Shown: positions 1 to 11,945 of the stretch, piece after piece | Numbering within the stretch: the stretch's first letter is position 1 | How the letters are laid out: every line of letters begins with the position of its first letter | Assembly (NCBI RefSeq): GCF_026719705.1 | Contig: NZ_JAPPRR010000002.1 | Location: forward strand, 621,091-685,090 | DNA length: 64,000 bases | Direction of reading: 5' to 3' | Origin: Pseudokordiimonas caeni | Lineage (GTDB): Bacteria > Pseudomonadota > Alphaproteobacteria > Sphingomonadales > Kordiimonadaceae | Program-made: the position numbers and the translations under genes | The notes under the pieces: model-generated | What the model saw: the letters and a program-made list of their open reading frames with translations, nothing else | Told to the model about the DNA's origin: nothing | Database searches by the model: none

Positions 1-93
1 CGCGCCTTCTTCGATGCCGATCTGCGCTGGCTCAAACATTATGGTTTCCGCACGCTCGCCATGCCGACGCTTGCAGGAGGGCTCTCCCAATGA
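1..93 (+). CDS. pheS: Phenylalanyl-tRNA synthetase alpha subunit, 3' end only
   Basis: The first 30 codons visible are the carboxyl end of PheS, recognisable by the segment [10 protein letters not shown], which closes the catalytic core of the alpha subunit. The gene enters from outside the window, so its start and active-site motifs are not seen. Its TGA stop overlaps the ATG of pheT (ATGA), the usual translational coupling that keeps the two subunits of the alpha2-beta2 enzyme in balance. Confidence 0.88.
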   Translation, partial: RAFFDADLRWLKHYGFRTLAMPTLAGGLSQ

Positions 94-2474
94 AATTCAC
101 CCTTTCCTGGTTGAAGGATCACCTTGAAACGTCGGCGAGCCTCGACGAGATCCTGAAAACCCTGAATGCCATCGGCCTTGAGGTCGAAGGCGTTGAAAAT
201 CCGGCCGAAAAGCTTGGCGCCTTCAAGGTTGCCGAAGTGATCGAGGCTGTGCCGCATCCGGATGCTGACAAGCTCCGCGTTTGCACGGTCAACACCGGCA
301 GCGAGACGATCACCGTTGTTTGCGGCGCGCCTAACGCCCGCCCCGGCATGAAGGCCGTGCTTGGCCGCCCCGGCGACTATGTGCCCGGCCTTGATGTCAC
401 GCTTGCCCTCCGCAAGGTACGCGGCGTGGAATCGAACGGCATGATGTGCTCGGCTGCCGAGCTGGAGCTGGGTGAAGATTCGGACGGCATCATCGATCTG
501 CCGGCCGACGCGCCGGTTGGTGCCGCCTATGTGGATTACGCGGGGCTCAATGATCCGGTTGTCGAGATTGCCATCACGCCGAACCGTCAGGACTGCCTTG
601 GCATCCATGGTATTGCGCGCGATCTTGCCGCTGCCGGCCTCGGCACGCTGAAGCCCTACAAGGTGCCGGCGATCACTGGCGGCTTCGAAAGCCCAGTGAA
701 AGTGGCTGTGAAGGGCGACGGTACGCCCTATTACATCGGCTATTATGTCAAGGGCGTGAAGAACGGCGCGAGCCCCGATTGGGTGCAGAAGCGCCTGAAG
801 GCTATCGGCCTGCGCCCCATCTCGGCGCTTGTCGATATCACCAACTATATCTCCTACGATTTCGGCCGCCCGCTGCACGTTTATGACGCTGCCAAGGTGA
901 CCGGCACCATCGTCACCCGCGCCGCTGAAAAGGGTGAAACCTTCACCGGCCTCAATGATGTCACCTACACGGCCCTCGGCGGTGAGGCGGTGATTGCGGA
1001 CGACAAGGGTGTGCTCGGCTTTGCAGGCATCATCGGCGGTGAGGCGAGCGGTGTGAGCGAGACGACCACCGATGTGATCCTTGAAATCGGCTATTTCGAG
1101 CCGATCCGGGCGGCGCTTACCGGCCGCGCGCACAATGTGTTCACCGATGCGCGCTACCGCGCCGAACGCGGCCTCGATGCGCACTTCATGGAAGACGGCG
1201 CCAAGATCGCCGTCCAGATGATCCTCGATTTCTGTGGCGGCGAGGCTTCGAAGCCGTTTGTCGACGGCAGCCTGCCCGTGTTCGACCGTACCGTGCCCTT
1301 CCGTTCGGGCCGTGTGGCCTCGCTCGGCGGGCTTGATGTGCCCGTGAAGGACAGCCTCGCGATCCTCGAAAAGCTCGGCTTCAAGGTGGAAGGCAACGAT
1401 CCCTTCACCGTGCGTGTGCCCTCGTGGCGGCGCGATGTGGAAGGCGAGGCCGACATCGTCGAGGAAGTGCTGCGCATTGCTGGCTATGACAATATCCCGT
1501 CCGTCCAGCTGCCGGTGACCGACCACAAGGCCGGCACCACGCTCTCCGACCGCCAGAAGCGCGCCCGCGCGGCCAAGCGCCGGCTGGCCGGTGAAGGCCT
1601 TTATGAAGCTGTCACCTGGAGCTTCATGAAGCGCGAACATGCGGTGCATTTCGGCGGTGGCGGCGATGACCTTATCGTCGACAATCCGATCAGTTCGGAA
1701 CTTGATTGCATGCGCCCTAGCGTTCTGCCGAACCTTCTGAAAGCCGCGCAAAGGAACCGCGACCGCGGGGTCGAGGCTGTGGCGCTGTTTGAAGTTGGTC
1801 CGGTTTACGAAAACGCTGAAGACGCTGGCCAGCTGCTGGTCGCCGGCGGCGTGCGCACCGGGCAAACTGGCGCGCGCCACTGGGCGGTGAAAGCCAAGGC
1901 CGTGGACGTGTTTGATGCCAAGGCCGATGCCATTGCGGCTTTGGAAGCCGTTGGTGCGCCGGTTGCCAACCTGCAGGTCTTCACCGAAAGCGCCCCCTGG
2001 TATCACCCGGGTCGCTCCGGCACACTGCGTCTTGGACCGAAGGTCGTGCTGGCCGCGTTCGGCGAACTGCATCCCCGCGTGCTGAAGGAACTGGACGTAG
2101 ACGGGCCGGCGGTTGGCTTCGAGGTCTATCTCGACCGCGTACCGACCCCGAAGAAGGCAGGGCCCGGCAAGGGCGCGCTCGAGATTTCGAACCTGCAGCC
2201 GGTGTCGCGTGACTTCGCCTTCCTGATGGCGGCGGACAAGCCGGTGGCCGACCTTGTGAAGGCGGTCAAGGGCGCCGACAAGGTCTTCATCACCGATGTG
2301 GGTGTCTTTGACCTTTACGAAGGCAAGGGCGTGCCCGAAGGCGAGAAATCGGTGGCGATCAATGTGGCGCTCGAGCCGAAGGACGAGACCTTCTCGGACA
2401 AGGCGATCGAGGCGATCAGTGCCAAGATCATCGCGGCCGCCGAGAAAGCGGTGGGCGCGCGGCTTAGGACCTGA
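90..2474 (+). CDS. pheT: Phenylalanyl-tRNA synthetase beta subunit
   Basis: Beta subunit (794 aa, the normal bacterial length) of the cytoplasmic alpha2-beta2 enzyme that charges tRNA-Phe. An N-terminal EMAP/OB-type tRNA-binding domain lies at about residues 40-150 ([22 protein letters not shown]). The B3/B4 editing region follows at about 210-375 and the B5 domain at about 400-475. The C-terminal anticodon-binding FDX-ACB fold is at about 700-794 ([10 protein letters not shown]). Known family biology: the beta subunit hydrolyses Tyr-tRNA-Phe and positions the tRNA, while the alpha subunit catalyses aminoacylation. The start overlaps the pheS stop, so the two are one operon, and a hairpin terminator follows the stop. 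Confidence 0.97.
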   Translation: MKFTLSWLKDHLETSASLDEILKTLNAIGLEVEGVENPAEKLGAFKVAEVIEAVPHPDADKLRVCTVNTGSETITVVCGAPNARPGMKAVLGRPGDYVPGLDVTLALRKVRGVESNGMMCSAAELELGEDSDGIIDLPADAPVGAAYVDYAGLNDPVVEIAITPNRQDCLGIHGIARDLAAAGLGTLKPYKVPAITGGFESPVKVAVKGDGTPYYIGYYVKGVKNGASPDWVQKRLKAIGLRPISALVDITNYISYDFGRPLHVYDAAKVTGTIVTRAAEKGETFTGLNDVTYTALGGEAVIADDKGVLGFAGIIGGEASGVSETTTDVILEIGYFEPIRAALTGRAHNVFTDARYRAERGLDAHFMEDGAKIAVQMILDFCGGEASKPFVDGSLPVFDRTVPFRSGRVASLGGLDVPVKDSLAILEKLGFKVEGNDPFTVRVPSWRRDVEGEADIVEEVLRIAGYDNIPSVQLPVTDHKAGTTLSDRQKRARAAKRRLAGEGLYEAVTWSFMKREHAVHFGGGGDDLIVDNPISSELDCMRPSVLPNLLKAAQRNRDRGVEAVALFEVGPVYENAEDAGQLLVAGGVRTGQTGARHWAVKAKAVDVFDAKADAIAALEAVGAPVANLQVFTESAPWYHPGRSGTLRLGPKVVLAAFGELHPRVLKELDVDGPAVGFEVYLDRVPTPKKAGPGKGALEISNLQPVSRDFAFLMAADKPVADLVKAVKGADKVFITDVGVFDLYEGKGVPEGEKSVAINVALEPKDETFSDKAIEAISAKIIAAAEKAVGARLRT

Positions 2475-2515
2475 CCCAAATCGGGAATTTCCCGCCGTTT
2501 CCAACGACCTGCAAC

Positions 2516-2550
2516 GATCGGGGCTTGCATTATGGCCCCGATCCGTTTTC
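2516..2550 (+). terminator. Rho-independent terminator after pheT
   Basis: A perfect 9-bp stem (GATCGGGGC with GCCCCGATC) around a 10-nt loop is followed by CGTTTTCTT. It lies 42 nt after the pheT stop and before the next gene, so it likely ends the pheST transcript. Confidence 0.7.
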
Positions 2551-2618
2551 TTATGGTGCATGGGGAACGGTTGCGGGGGCACCGACGACGGGAGCCCCCG
2601 TGTGTGCGGAAGTAAAAC

Positions 2619-3644
2619 GTGGCTGAGCAGGCGAAGGGTTCGAAAACGAAACTGCCGCTGAAATGGCGATTGAAGGCTTGGTGGGAGGGCTATGACCCTG
2701 CTGAGCTTGAGAAGCGCTATCTTGCCAGCTTGCCACCGGAGGATGCGCCGCCACCAGCGCCGCCTGCACCCAAAAAAGCTGCCGAAGCACCGAAACCTGC
2801 CGCCCTTGCGTCAACGGTTGAGGAAATCGATCCCGTCCAGAATGCGGCCGACCGCATCAATATCGCCCAGTATATCTGGGGCGAGGGATATTGCGGCCCC
2901 GGCGGGCCGGACTATATCGTCGCGCTATCGAAGCTTCTGGCGCTGTCGCCTGAAATGTCCATGCTGTTCCTGGCCGCCGGCCTTGGCGGACCTGCCCGCG
3001 TTCTTGCCGACAAGTTCGGGGTGTGGGTGACGGGCTATGAGGAAGACGAGCATCTGGCCGCCAAGGCCAAGGAACTGTCGAAAATGGCAGGCATGGAGCG
3101 CAAGGCGGCGGTCGAGCATTATACGCCGAATGATGAATTTGAGGGCTTCGATCGCAAGTTCGACCGGGCAATGGCCAAGGAAGCGCTTTATACGGTCGAG
3201 GACAAAGATGCCCTCATCGCCCATGTGGAAGACAAGCTGAAACCCGGCGGCCTGTTCCTCATCACGGATTATGTGATTTCCGAGGATTCTGTTGTCGCCA
3301 AGGAAAGCTTCCGCGAATGGAAGGTGGCCGAACGCTCTACGCCTTATATGGTGACGCCGAAGGAACTGGAGGCGAAACTGAAGAATGTGCGCATGCAGGT
3401 GCGGGTGTCCGAGGATATCACCGCCCAGTATGTCGACATGATCAACAAGGCTTGGGCTGGTGCCGACGAGGTTGCGGCCAAGCTCGCCAAGCTGGATGAC
3501 GGCGCCCGCCTTATCCAGGTGCTGATGCGCGAAGCCGAATACTGGACCCGCCGCAAATCGCTTCTGGAAGCCGGCGATATCCGGCTGTGGCGCATTGTTG
3601 CCAACAAGAAGGCTGGCGGGCCGTCGATGATGTCCGACTGGTGA
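2619..3644 (+). CDS. Class I SAM-dependent methyltransferase, substrate unknown
   Basis: A 341-aa cytoplasmic protein. Residues 1-70 are basic, then rich in proline and alanine (probably disordered). A Rossmann-type methyltransferase core occupies about 85-260: motif I region FLAAGLGGPARVLADKFG, an acidic segment after strand 2 (GYEEDEH), and the post-IV segment KLKPGGLFLITDYV typical of phosphoethanolamine and cyclopropane-fatty-acid type enzymes. Motif I lacks the usual acidic-G-x-G-x-G spacing, so cofactor binding deserves a test. The GTG start is chosen because GGAAG lies just upstream and no in-frame ATG precedes the fold. It converges on the DMT transporter with only 4 nt between the stops. 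The substrate cannot be told from sequence. Confidence 0.75.
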   Translation: MAEQAKGSKTKLPLKWRLKAWWEGYDPAELEKRYLASLPPEDAPPPAPPAPKKAAEAPKPAALASTVEEIDPVQNAADRINIAQYIWGEGYCGPGGPDYIVALSKLLALSPEMSMLFLAAGLGGPARVLADKFGVWVTGYEEDEHLAAKAKELSKMAGMERKAAVEHYTPNDEFEGFDRKFDRAMAKEALYTVEDKDALIAHVEDKLKPGGLFLITDYVISEDSVVAKESFREWKVAERSTPYMVTPKELEAKLKNVRMQVRVSEDITAQYVDMINKAWAGADEVAAKLAKLDDGARLIQVLMREAEYWTRRKSLLEAGDIRLWRIVANKKAGGPSMMSDW

Positions 3645-3648
3645 TGAG

Positions 3649-4536
3649 CTACCGGGACGTTCTGGCGAGATAGATACCGGCGAAGATGGCCAGCGCCCCG
3701 AGACCTTGCAGGCTCCCAAGCGCTTCTCCGAACAGGATGAAGGCAAGTAACGCCGCAACGACAGGCTGGATCAGCAGCGTTGCTGCCCCGACGGCTGCTC
3801 GCACATGGGCGAGGCCATAAACGATCAGCCCTTGCCCCAGGACGTGCGTGACGACGGCAAGCCCCACGAGCGGCCACCAGGCGTCAAAACTCGTGGGCCA
3901 CGTGGCGCCGTCCTCCATCATCGCAAGCGGCAAGAGGAACAGGCAGGTTGTCACACTTGTCCCGATCATGACGGCAAGCGTGGAGATGCGTGACCGGATC
4001 CGCGAGGTCGATAGGATATAGCCAGCATAGCCGACAGCGGCAGCGATGCCGAGCATGTCGCCGGTGATATAGGCGGGGTTAAGCTCGGCATTCTGGCCGA
4101 CAAGCATTCCCATGCCGGCAAGGCAAAGCGCGAGCCCGCCCATGAAACGCCGCCCGAAACGCTCGCCGAAGAACAGGAAGCCGCCAAGCGAGGTGAAAAC
4201 CACAGCAAGGTTGGCAAGGAGCGTGGCGTTCGCCACCGTCGTCTTCTGCACCGACCAGTGCCAGAAGCCGAGGTCGATGGCGAGCCAGAGGCCGACCAGA
4301 AGCAGCGGCCCGAAATAGCGCACGACATCCAACACCGCCTGCCGCACCGCTGCAACACCGCCTGTGGCGAGCCCCCAGAGAAGCGCGACAGGCAATGCGA
4401 GCGCCATGCGCCAGAAGGCGGCAGAGGCTGGCGTGACAGTGGAATAGCGCATCCAGATGGGCGCGGTACCAATCGCCACAGCCCCCGCAATCAGCGCCAA
4501 AAAAGCTTTGCGGTCGAGATTGTTCGCGCTATCCAT
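3649..4536 (-). CDS. DMT-superfamily (EamA) transporter
   Basis: A 295-aa inner-membrane protein with about ten hydrophobic helices arranged as two EamA repeats. The first half includes AGAVAIGTAPIWMRYST and the second includes AAVGYAGYILSTSRIRS. The second repeat ends in the typical PVVAALLAFILFGEALG segment followed by a last helix. Known family members export amino acids, metabolites or drugs; the substrate here cannot be assigned. It is divergent from acsA across a 121-bp gap, so the two promoters lie between 4537 and 4657. The gene appears monocistronic. Confidence 0.85.
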   Translation of the reverse strand: MDSANNLDRKAFLALIAGAVAIGTAPIWMRYSTVTPASAAFWRMALALPVALLWGLATGGVAAVRQAVLDVVRYFGPLLLVGLWLAIDLGFWHWSVQKTTVANATLLANLAVVFTSLGGFLFFGERFGRRFMGGLALCLAGMGMLVGQNAELNPAYITGDMLGIAAAVGYAGYILSTSRIRSRISTLAVMIGTSVTTCLFLLPLAMMEDGATWPTSFDAWWPLVGLAVVTHVLGQGLIVYGLAHVRAAVGAATLLIQPVVAALLAFILFGEALGSLQGLGALAIFAGIYLARTSR

Positions 4537-4657
4537 AGAGGAGTTCCCCGAGACAAGATAAACACGCCGGTATCACGGCAGCATGAACGTCCGCAAGCCT
4601 TGAAAGTCGGGCGGCGTGCGTCCATGATCGGCGCCCGTAGAGGAAGAGGGACCCCCC

Positions 4658-6604
<1,947 letters not shown>

Positions 6605-6613
6605 AGGGCTTTA

Positions 6614-8947
6614 TCAGATCATTTCGCGGGCAGCCGGCGGGGCCGGTTTGCCCGTCGATTTGGCCGCACCACCCGTCAGTGCCTTGCTGATGGTGGCCGA
6701 GAGAAGCGACAGTTTGATCGGCTTCGAGATATAGCCGTTCATCCCCGCTTCCTTCACCGACTTCTCCATCTCCGCCGAGGCATCGGCGGTGATGGCGATC
6801 ACCGGCACGCCGGGGGCAAGGCCCTCCTCATGGCGTCGACGGTTGAACTCGAAGCCTGAAAAGTCCGGCAGGTTGATATCGAGAAGGATAAGGTCGACCC
6901 GCCGCCCGCGCAGCAGATCAAGCCCTTCGCCTGCCGTGTTTGCAAACACCAGCGAGCAATCCGGGAAGTTGGCGAAGATGCGTTCCATGATCCGCTGGTT
7001 GAGGATCATGTCTTCCACATAAAGGACGGTCTTGCCGCGAAGGACGAGCGGATCGAGCCAGACGCCGGCAGGCGCAGCGGTTCGTACCGGAGCAGCAGTC
7101 TCACGCGCGAGCGGCAATGTGAACCAGAAGGTGCTGCCGACGCCCGGTACGCTCGTCACCCCGATCCGGCCCTTCATCTGTTCGATCACCTTTTTCGAGA
7201 AGGCGAGGCCGATACCCGAGCCCTCGATCCCCGTCTGTTCGGCGCCGAGACGGTTGAAGGGTTCCCAAAGTTCGTCCAGCCGCTGCGGGTCGATACCGCG
7301 GCCGGTGTCGCGAATCTCGACATAGAGCCAGTCGTCCTCGACGCGGGCGAGCACGAAAATCTGTCCGCCGATGCGATTGTACTTCACGGCGTTCGACAGG
7401 ATGTTGGTCATCACCTGCCGGGCACGGGTCGGGTCGGTCCAGACGGGTGGCAGCGCCTTCATGTCGGTTTCGACAACGATATTGATATCGGCGCGCCGCG
7501 CAAAATCGCCGACCATCGCCAGGCTGTCCTCGACAAGCGTGACAACAGGCACCTGCTGCGGCGAGATCGACAGTTCCCCCACATCAAGCTTGGCATATTC
7601 AAGCACTTCATTGAGGAGCGACAGGAGATGCTCGCCGCTCTTGATGATGTAATCGACCTGCTCCGACAGTTCCCGGTCGTTCCGGATCTGTCGGGCTTCG
7701 CGCACCAGCTGGCCGAAGCCGAGCACGGCATTGAGCGGGGTGCGAAGCTCATGGCTCATGGAGGAAAGGAACACCGATTTCGCGTGGTTTGCGGCCTCCG
7801 CCCGGTCGCGCGCGATCTTCAGGTGATGTTCCTGCTCGGCCGCGCGGTTCGAGGCGCGCGTGTTGAAATACATGAGGCCCAGAAGAAAGGCGAGGCTGGC
7901 GGCCGCGAGTGAGCGAATCATCGTGACGGCGAAATCAAGCCCCTCGAAAGCGCTCGCCGCATCCACCTCGGTTGCCAGTCCCATACCCAGACCGTGGTTC
8001 CAGGTCCAGGCGCCGATCACTTGATCGCCATTTATGTCAGTATAGGGCGTAAGGCTGTAGGCGCTGACACCGCCGAGCGCGCTTTCAGCCATGCGGGTCA
8101 GCTTCGGCTTTTCACCTGCGACGCCGCTTTCGGGCACGGTCATGCGCTGCCAGCTGATCCGCCCGCCCGAGGACGTGCCCGGATGGATGCCAAGTGAATT
8201 GATCGCGGGATCATTGAGGATCGTTCCACTGGCATCAAAGGCGTAATTGTGAAGGGCCGGCCCCTGCGCGCCGGCGGTGAAAAGCGGCAGGAAATCTTGT
8301 GCCGGATCGATCCGGGCCAGCAGGATCGCCACCACGCTCAGGTCATCGTCGAAGATGGGGGCGATGCCGAGGATATAATCGACATTCTGCTTAACGCGCC
8401 CGTCCAGATCCACCATTTCGCCGTCATGATGCAGAGGGTGGGTCACCGTGGTAGAGCCCGTGAGCGCCCGGGCAACAAGGCCGGGAAGGCGGTCCATCAC
8501 CGGGCTCGTGACACCCAAGAGCCCCCGGTCGAGCGACGCAATGCCCGTACCATCCGGGGCCAGCACCTGAAAGCCACTATAGCCATAGATCGACAGCCAG
8601 GGCGAAAGCTGCACGCGCAGCGCGCGCTGCTCCGGCGCTTCGGCCAGCTGCATGGCGAGATCGGCCCCCTCTCCCGCGTCAGCCCTGATCTGGAGAAGGC
8701 TGCGCACCGGCTGCCGGATGGCAGCGAGGGTAGAGATATTGACGAGATTGCGTTCCTGCTCGCTATACCAGCGCTCCACCCCGTCTTCCGTCTGGGCGAG
8801 GGTCGCTTCGATGGTGGCAAGCGTGCGTTCGTGCATCTTGGCGCGCAGCACGGTTTCGGCCACGAGCACAGCCAGAATCATCAGCAGGCTGACAAGAATA
8901 TAGGCGATCGTGCCATGCCGGTTATTTGTCGTCACACTTCCATCCAT
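6614..8947 (-). CDS. Hybrid sensor histidine kinase with periplasmic sensor and receiver domain
   Basis: A 777-aa inner-membrane signalling protein. Transmembrane helix 1 spans about residues 13-35 and helix 2 about 341-362. They bracket a roughly 300-residue periplasmic sensor, probably Cache-like, ending in GAWTWNHGLGMGLATEVD. A HisKA domain follows with SHELRTP, phospho-accepting H399. The HATPase domain has an N box with N519, the DTGRG box at 547-551 and GSGIGL at 577-582. A C-terminal receiver domain (639-755) carries acidic residues VED, phospho-accepting D690 in LLDINLP, and K742. All catalytic residues are present, so it should autophosphorylate and relay internally. No DNA-binding output or partner regulator is adjacent. 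The same sensor type occurs in the degenerate kinase at 20820. Confidence 0.92.
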   Translation of the reverse strand: MDGSVTTNNRHGTIAYILVSLLMILAVLVAETVLRAKMHERTLATIEATLAQTEDGVERWYSEQERNLVNISTLAAIRQPVRSLLQIRADAGEGADLAMQLAEAPEQRALRVQLSPWLSIYGYSGFQVLAPDGTGIASLDRGLLGVTSPVMDRLPGLVARALTGSTTVTHPLHHDGEMVDLDGRVKQNVDYILGIAPIFDDDLSVVAILLARIDPAQDFLPLFTAGAQGPALHNYAFDASGTILNDPAINSLGIHPGTSSGGRISWQRMTVPESGVAGEKPKLTRMAESALGGVSAYSLTPYTDINGDQVIGAWTWNHGLGMGLATEVDAASAFEGLDFAVTMIRSLAAASLAFLLGLMYFNTRASNRAAEQEHHLKIARDRAEAANHAKSVFLSSMSHELRTPLNAVLGFGQLVREARQIRNDRELSEQVDYIIKSGEHLLSLLNEVLEYAKLDVGELSISPQQVPVVTLVEDSLAMVGDFARRADINIVVETDMKALPPVWTDPTRARQVMTNILSNAVKYNRIGGQIFVLARVEDDWLYVEIRDTGRGIDPQRLDELWEPFNRLGAEQTGIEGSGIGLAFSKKVIEQMKGRIGVTSVPGVGSTFWFTLPLARETAAPVRTAAPAGVWLDPLVLRGKTVLYVEDMILNQRIMERIFANFPDCSLVFANTAGEGLDLLRGRRVDLILLDINLPDFSGFEFNRRRHEEGLAPGVPVIAITADASAEMEKSVKEAGMNGYISKPIKLSLLSATISKALTGGAAKSTGKPAPPAAREMI

Positions 8948-9056
8948 ACTGTGAAATTGCCCGTCTGTTCACGATGATATGATGCCAATTTGTTTAACAA
9001 AAGGCAGTCCGAAGACCTATCGTGTCAAGCCGAACGCGAGGATACAAGGAACCCAC

Positions 9057-9737
9057 ATGATCACGCTTTACACCGCCGCCACCCCGAACGGCCACAAGGT
9101 GTCCATCGCCCTCGAAGAGATGGGCGTCGACTACGAGTTGCGGCATCTCGATTTTAGCGCGAAGGAACAGAAGAGTCCCGAATTCCTTAAAATCAATCCG
9201 AATGGCAGAATCCCCGCCATTGTGGACCATGAAGCCGGGGATCTGACGATCTTCGAATCCGGCGCCATCCTCCTCTATCTCGCCGACAAATATGGCAAGC
9301 TGATCGCGCCCGATGGCCCGGCACGCTGGGCGGCGATCCAGTGGCTGATGTTTCAGATGGGCGGGGTTGGCCCCATGCAGGGGCAGGCGAATGTCTTTTT
9401 CCGCTATCTGCCGGAGAAAATCCCGGTCGCCATCGACCGCTACCAGAATGAAACGCGGCGCTTGTATGAAGTGCTGAACACGCGCCTTGGGGAAGCCGTC
9501 TATCTGGCGGGGGCGGATTATTCCATCGCCGATATCGCGACCTTCCCGTGGGTGAAGGTGCACGACTGGGCCGGGGTTTCGGTGGACGGGCTGGATCACC
9601 TGCAGCGCTGGATGGCGGCAATCGATGCCCGCCCGGCCGTGCAGCGCGGCTTCGAGCGCCCACCGCGCGCCGACCTCAGCGCCCGCGAGGATCAGGACAA
9701 GTTTGCGAAATCAGCGCAGGCAATTCTGCAGCGCTGA
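9057..9737 (+). CDS. Glutathione S-transferase family protein, YfcG/YghU (Nu-class) type
   Basis: A 226-aa cytoplasmic protein with an N-terminal thioredoxin-like domain (1-80) and an all-helical C-terminal domain. The start [21 protein letters not shown] has the TPNG-K motif of Nu-class GSTs, which in E. coli act as glutathione-dependent disulfide reductases rather than conjugating enzymes. NGRIPAIVD (cis-Pro loop) and [15 protein letters not shown] (glutathione contact) are also typical. An upstream in-frame ATG at 8979 is rejected because AAGGA lies 6 nt before 9057 and conserved sequence begins there. The next gene starts 23 nt downstream and may be co-transcribed. Confidence 0.9.
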   Translation: MITLYTAATPNGHKVSIALEEMGVDYELRHLDFSAKEQKSPEFLKINPNGRIPAIVDHEAGDLTIFESGAILLYLADKYGKLIAPDGPARWAAIQWLMFQMGGVGPMQGQANVFFRYLPEKIPVAIDRYQNETRRLYEVLNTRLGEAVYLAGADYSIADIATFPWVKVHDWAGVSVDGLDHLQRWMAAIDARPAVQRGFERPPRADLSAREDQDKFAKSAQAILQR

Positions 9738-9760
9738 CGGATAACACGAAGGGGAGAAAC

Positions 9761-10579
9761 ATGAAGAAACTGATGATTGCGGCGGCGTTCCTGCTGTCCG
9801 GTGCCGCCTCGGCTGCCGACATGGGGGTCGAATGGGCGGTGAATGAAAATCCGTGGCGCACGGCAGAAGACAAGGTCCGTGACGAAGCCCGCCATCCTGC
9901 CGAAACGCTTGCCTTTTTCGGCGTGACGCCGTCCTCGACGGTAGCCGAGGTCAATCCGGGCGGTGGCTGGTACAGCCGTATTCTTGCGCCGCTTGTGAAG
10001 GAAAAAGGCCGCTATGTGGGGCTCGAGCATAACCCGGCCGTCTATGCGGACGCGGGCAATTATGCGGCGGGCCTTGCCAAATATCCCGAGAAGTTCGCCG
10101 CCGCCAAGGACATGTATGGTGACAAGGCGGTTGCCGGCTTCATTCCGCTGCGCGGTGAGGCCGTGACGGCCCCCGGCAGCGTTGATGTGGTGATGGTGGT
10201 GCGTGCCATGCATAACTGGGCGCGGCGCGGTTTCATGGAAGAAGCGTTGAAAGATGTGCACAGCCTTCTGAAGCCCGGTGGTGTGCTGGCGGTTGTCCAG
10301 CATCGTGCGGCGGAAGATGCAGCCGGCGACTGGCAGGAAACCACCAAGCAGGGCCGCTGGAAGCAGAGCGAGCTGGTGAAGCTGATCGAATCCCATGGCT
10401 TCAAACTTGAAGCGGCAAGCGAGATCAACGCCAACCCGCGCGACAAGAACGAGTTTCCGTCCGGTGTGTGGGCACTGCCGCCCAACTATAACGGCGCCGA
10501 CACCGATGAGGAAAAGGCCGCCCGCGATGCCATCGGCGAATCCGACCGGATGACGCTGAAGTTCGTGAAGGTCAGCTGA
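9761..10579 (+). CDS. Exported class I methyltransferase-like protein (COG4798 type)
   Basis: A 272-aa protein with a clear signal peptide (residues 1-18, cleavage probably after AASA) followed by a methyltransferase fold. The family is unusual in being predicted periplasmic. Motif I is VAEVNPGGGWYSRILAPLV, the strand-2 acidic residue is in VGLEHNP, and motif IV and post-IV regions are VDVVMVVRAMHNW and LLKPGGVLAVVQHRA. Such exported methyltransferase-like proteins are known in alphaproteobacteria, but how they would obtain SAM is unexplained. GGGGAGA lies just before the ATG. A strong terminator follows the stop. Confidence 0.82.
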   Translation: MKKLMIAAAFLLSGAASAADMGVEWAVNENPWRTAEDKVRDEARHPAETLAFFGVTPSSTVAEVNPGGGWYSRILAPLVKEKGRYVGLEHNPAVYADAGNYAAGLAKYPEKFAAAKDMYGDKAVAGFIPLRGEAVTAPGSVDVVMVVRAMHNWARRGFMEEALKDVHSLLKPGGVLAVVQHRAAEDAAGDWQETTKQGRWKQSELVKLIESHGFKLEAASEINANPRDKNEFPSGVWALPPNYNGADTDEEKAARDAIGESDRMTLKFVKVS

Positions 10580-10600
10580 AGCAGATATCCTTCCGATTTG

Positions 10601-10631
10601 CAGGGCGGCGATTGCCGCCCTGTTGTTTTTT
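10601..10631 (+). terminator. Rho-independent terminator after the exported methyltransferase
   Basis: A perfect 9-bp stem, CAGGGCGGC with GCCGCCCTG, closes a 4-nt loop GATT and is followed by TTGTTTTTT. It separates the methyltransferase from the SixA-like gene. It also argues against the apparent upstream start codon at 10598, which would sit beside the hairpin. Confidence 0.88.
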
Positions 10632-10681
10632 GGGGCATGATGCGGGACGCGGCGGACGGGGCCGCAAAAACGAGGGACGGG

Positions 10682-11218
10682 ATGGGAAACCTTTTTCTTC
10701 TGAGACATGCCAAATCCGACTGGGGTGACGCGAGCCTTTCTGACTTCGACAGGCCGCTCAACGCACGCGGGCTGGCGGCGGCTGACATGATGGGCCGCTA
10801 TCTGAAGGACGAAGGGATCGAACCCGATCTGGTGCTTGTCTCGTCTGCGGTTCGTACACGGGAAACGATTGCGCGAGTGATGGCGGCGGCTGGAGCTGCC
10901 TGGCGTATCCAGTATGACGACGCGCTCTATCTTGCTGATCCCATCACCATCCTCGCGGCCATTCATGCGGTGCCGGATAGTGTCGGCACCCTGATGCTTG
11001 TCGGTCACAATCCGGGGCTTGAGGAAACGGCACGGCGCCTGGCAGGCCGCGCGCCGCATGAATTGCTGTACCGCCTGCGCGAGAAATATCCGACAGCCAC
11101 CCTTGCGGGCTTTGAAACGACAGTGCCCTGGCACCGGCTTGCGCCCGGCCATTCGCTGCTCACCCGCCTCGTTCGCCCGGCCGACCTCAGCCCGGCCACC
11201 GGTCACGGGGCACTATAA
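10682..11218 (+). CDS. Histidine phosphatase superfamily protein, SixA-like
   Basis: A 178-aa cytoplasmic phosphatase of the phosphoglycerate-mutase-like branch. The RHG-type motif is LLRHAKSDW near the N-terminus (the nucleophilic His in RHA), followed by DFDRPLNARG and the second catalytic His in LVGHNPGLEE. SixA of E. coli removes phosphate from phospho-histidine carriers; whether this one does so is an inference from similarity. The ATG at 10682 is preferred because GAGGGA lies 4 nt before it and the alternatives at 10598 and 10637 give no conserved sequence. Confidence 0.85.
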   Translation: MGNLFLLRHAKSDWGDASLSDFDRPLNARGLAAADMMGRYLKDEGIEPDLVLVSSAVRTRETIARVMAAAGAAWRIQYDDALYLADPITILAAIHAVPDSVGTLMLVGHNPGLEETARRLAGRAPHELLYRLREKYPTATLAGFETTVPWHRLAPGHSLLTRLVRPADLSPATGHGAL

Positions 11219-11308
11219 CCATCGATCAGCCAGCCTCGTCTTCCCTAACGCCCCGCCATAAAATCTGGTACAATGCCAAATGGTGGGGGATGGAAGTGGA
11301 GGGTTGAT

Positions 11309-11851
11309 ATGAGCATCATCGGATCACCAATCGGTCGCGCGCGGCTTTCACGCCTTTCGGGCGCGCTTGTGGCGTCCCTGCTGTGGGCCGGTCTCCCGGC
11401 ACCGGCATCGGCCCATGTCGTTGACGTGGTGCTGGCGCCATCGTCGCTGCTGACCAAGGGCAACGAGGCCATCACGCTTGGTAACAGCGAGAGTGCACGC
11501 AACTATTATAGCACGGCGCTTCGTTCGAACCTGACAGACAGGCAGCGCTCGCTCGCTCACAATGGCATGTGCGTCTCCTTCATCATGGAAGAACGCTGGA
11601 GCGAAGCCATGGCGGAATGCAACCGGGCCATCCGGCTGCGCCCCAACAACTGGCGCTTCTATAACAATCGCGGCAACATCTTCCTCGAACAGGGCGACTT
11701 CGCCAAGGCAAGGGAGGAGTATGAGCGCGGGCTTGATATCGCCCCGCAGGCTGAGATCATCATTCGGAACATGTCGATTGTGGAACTGCGCGAGAATGCC
11801 AAGGGTGGCAATGCTGATGTACGCCTGACCCCTGCCCAGCGCTATTTGTGA
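11309..11851 (+). CDS. Exported TPR-repeat protein
   Basis: A 180-aa protein with a signal peptide (positive start, hydrophobic core ALVASLLWAGLPAPASA, cleavage probably after ASA). Two to three tetratricopeptide repeats follow at about residues 50-150, with typical segments such as WSEAMAECNRAIRLRPNNW, FYNNRGNIFLEQGDF and KAREEYERGLDIAPQ. It is probably periplasmic and used for protein-protein contact; no partner can be named. The start at 11309 is chosen because GGAGGG lies 5 nt before it; an upstream in-frame ATG at 11273 would add sequence before the signal peptide. Confidence 0.75.
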   Translation: MSIIGSPIGRARLSRLSGALVASLLWAGLPAPASAHVVDVVLAPSSLLTKGNEAITLGNSESARNYYSTALRSNLTDRQRSLAHNGMCVSFIMEERWSEAMAECNRAIRLRPNNWRFYNNRGNIFLEQGDFAKAREEYERGLDIAPQAEIIIRNMSIVELRENAKGGNADVRLTPAQRYL

Positions 11852-11945
11852 CGGTTCGCAGCACTTTCCTCACGGCTCGTCGCGCCCGGACTTTACCCCT
11901 TGCCGCGCAAGGTGTTATGAGAAGCAGATCGATCAGGGCGGAGCC

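Noticed and set aside
39-2582. An 847-codon open frame on the minus strand across pheT
   Set aside because: It is antisense to a gene with full PheT conservation. In GC-rich coding DNA the opposite strand often stays open; its translation is rich in His, Arg and Ala with no recognisable domain. The same applies to the long antisense frames opposite hemY, the PAS protein, suf genes and peptidases.
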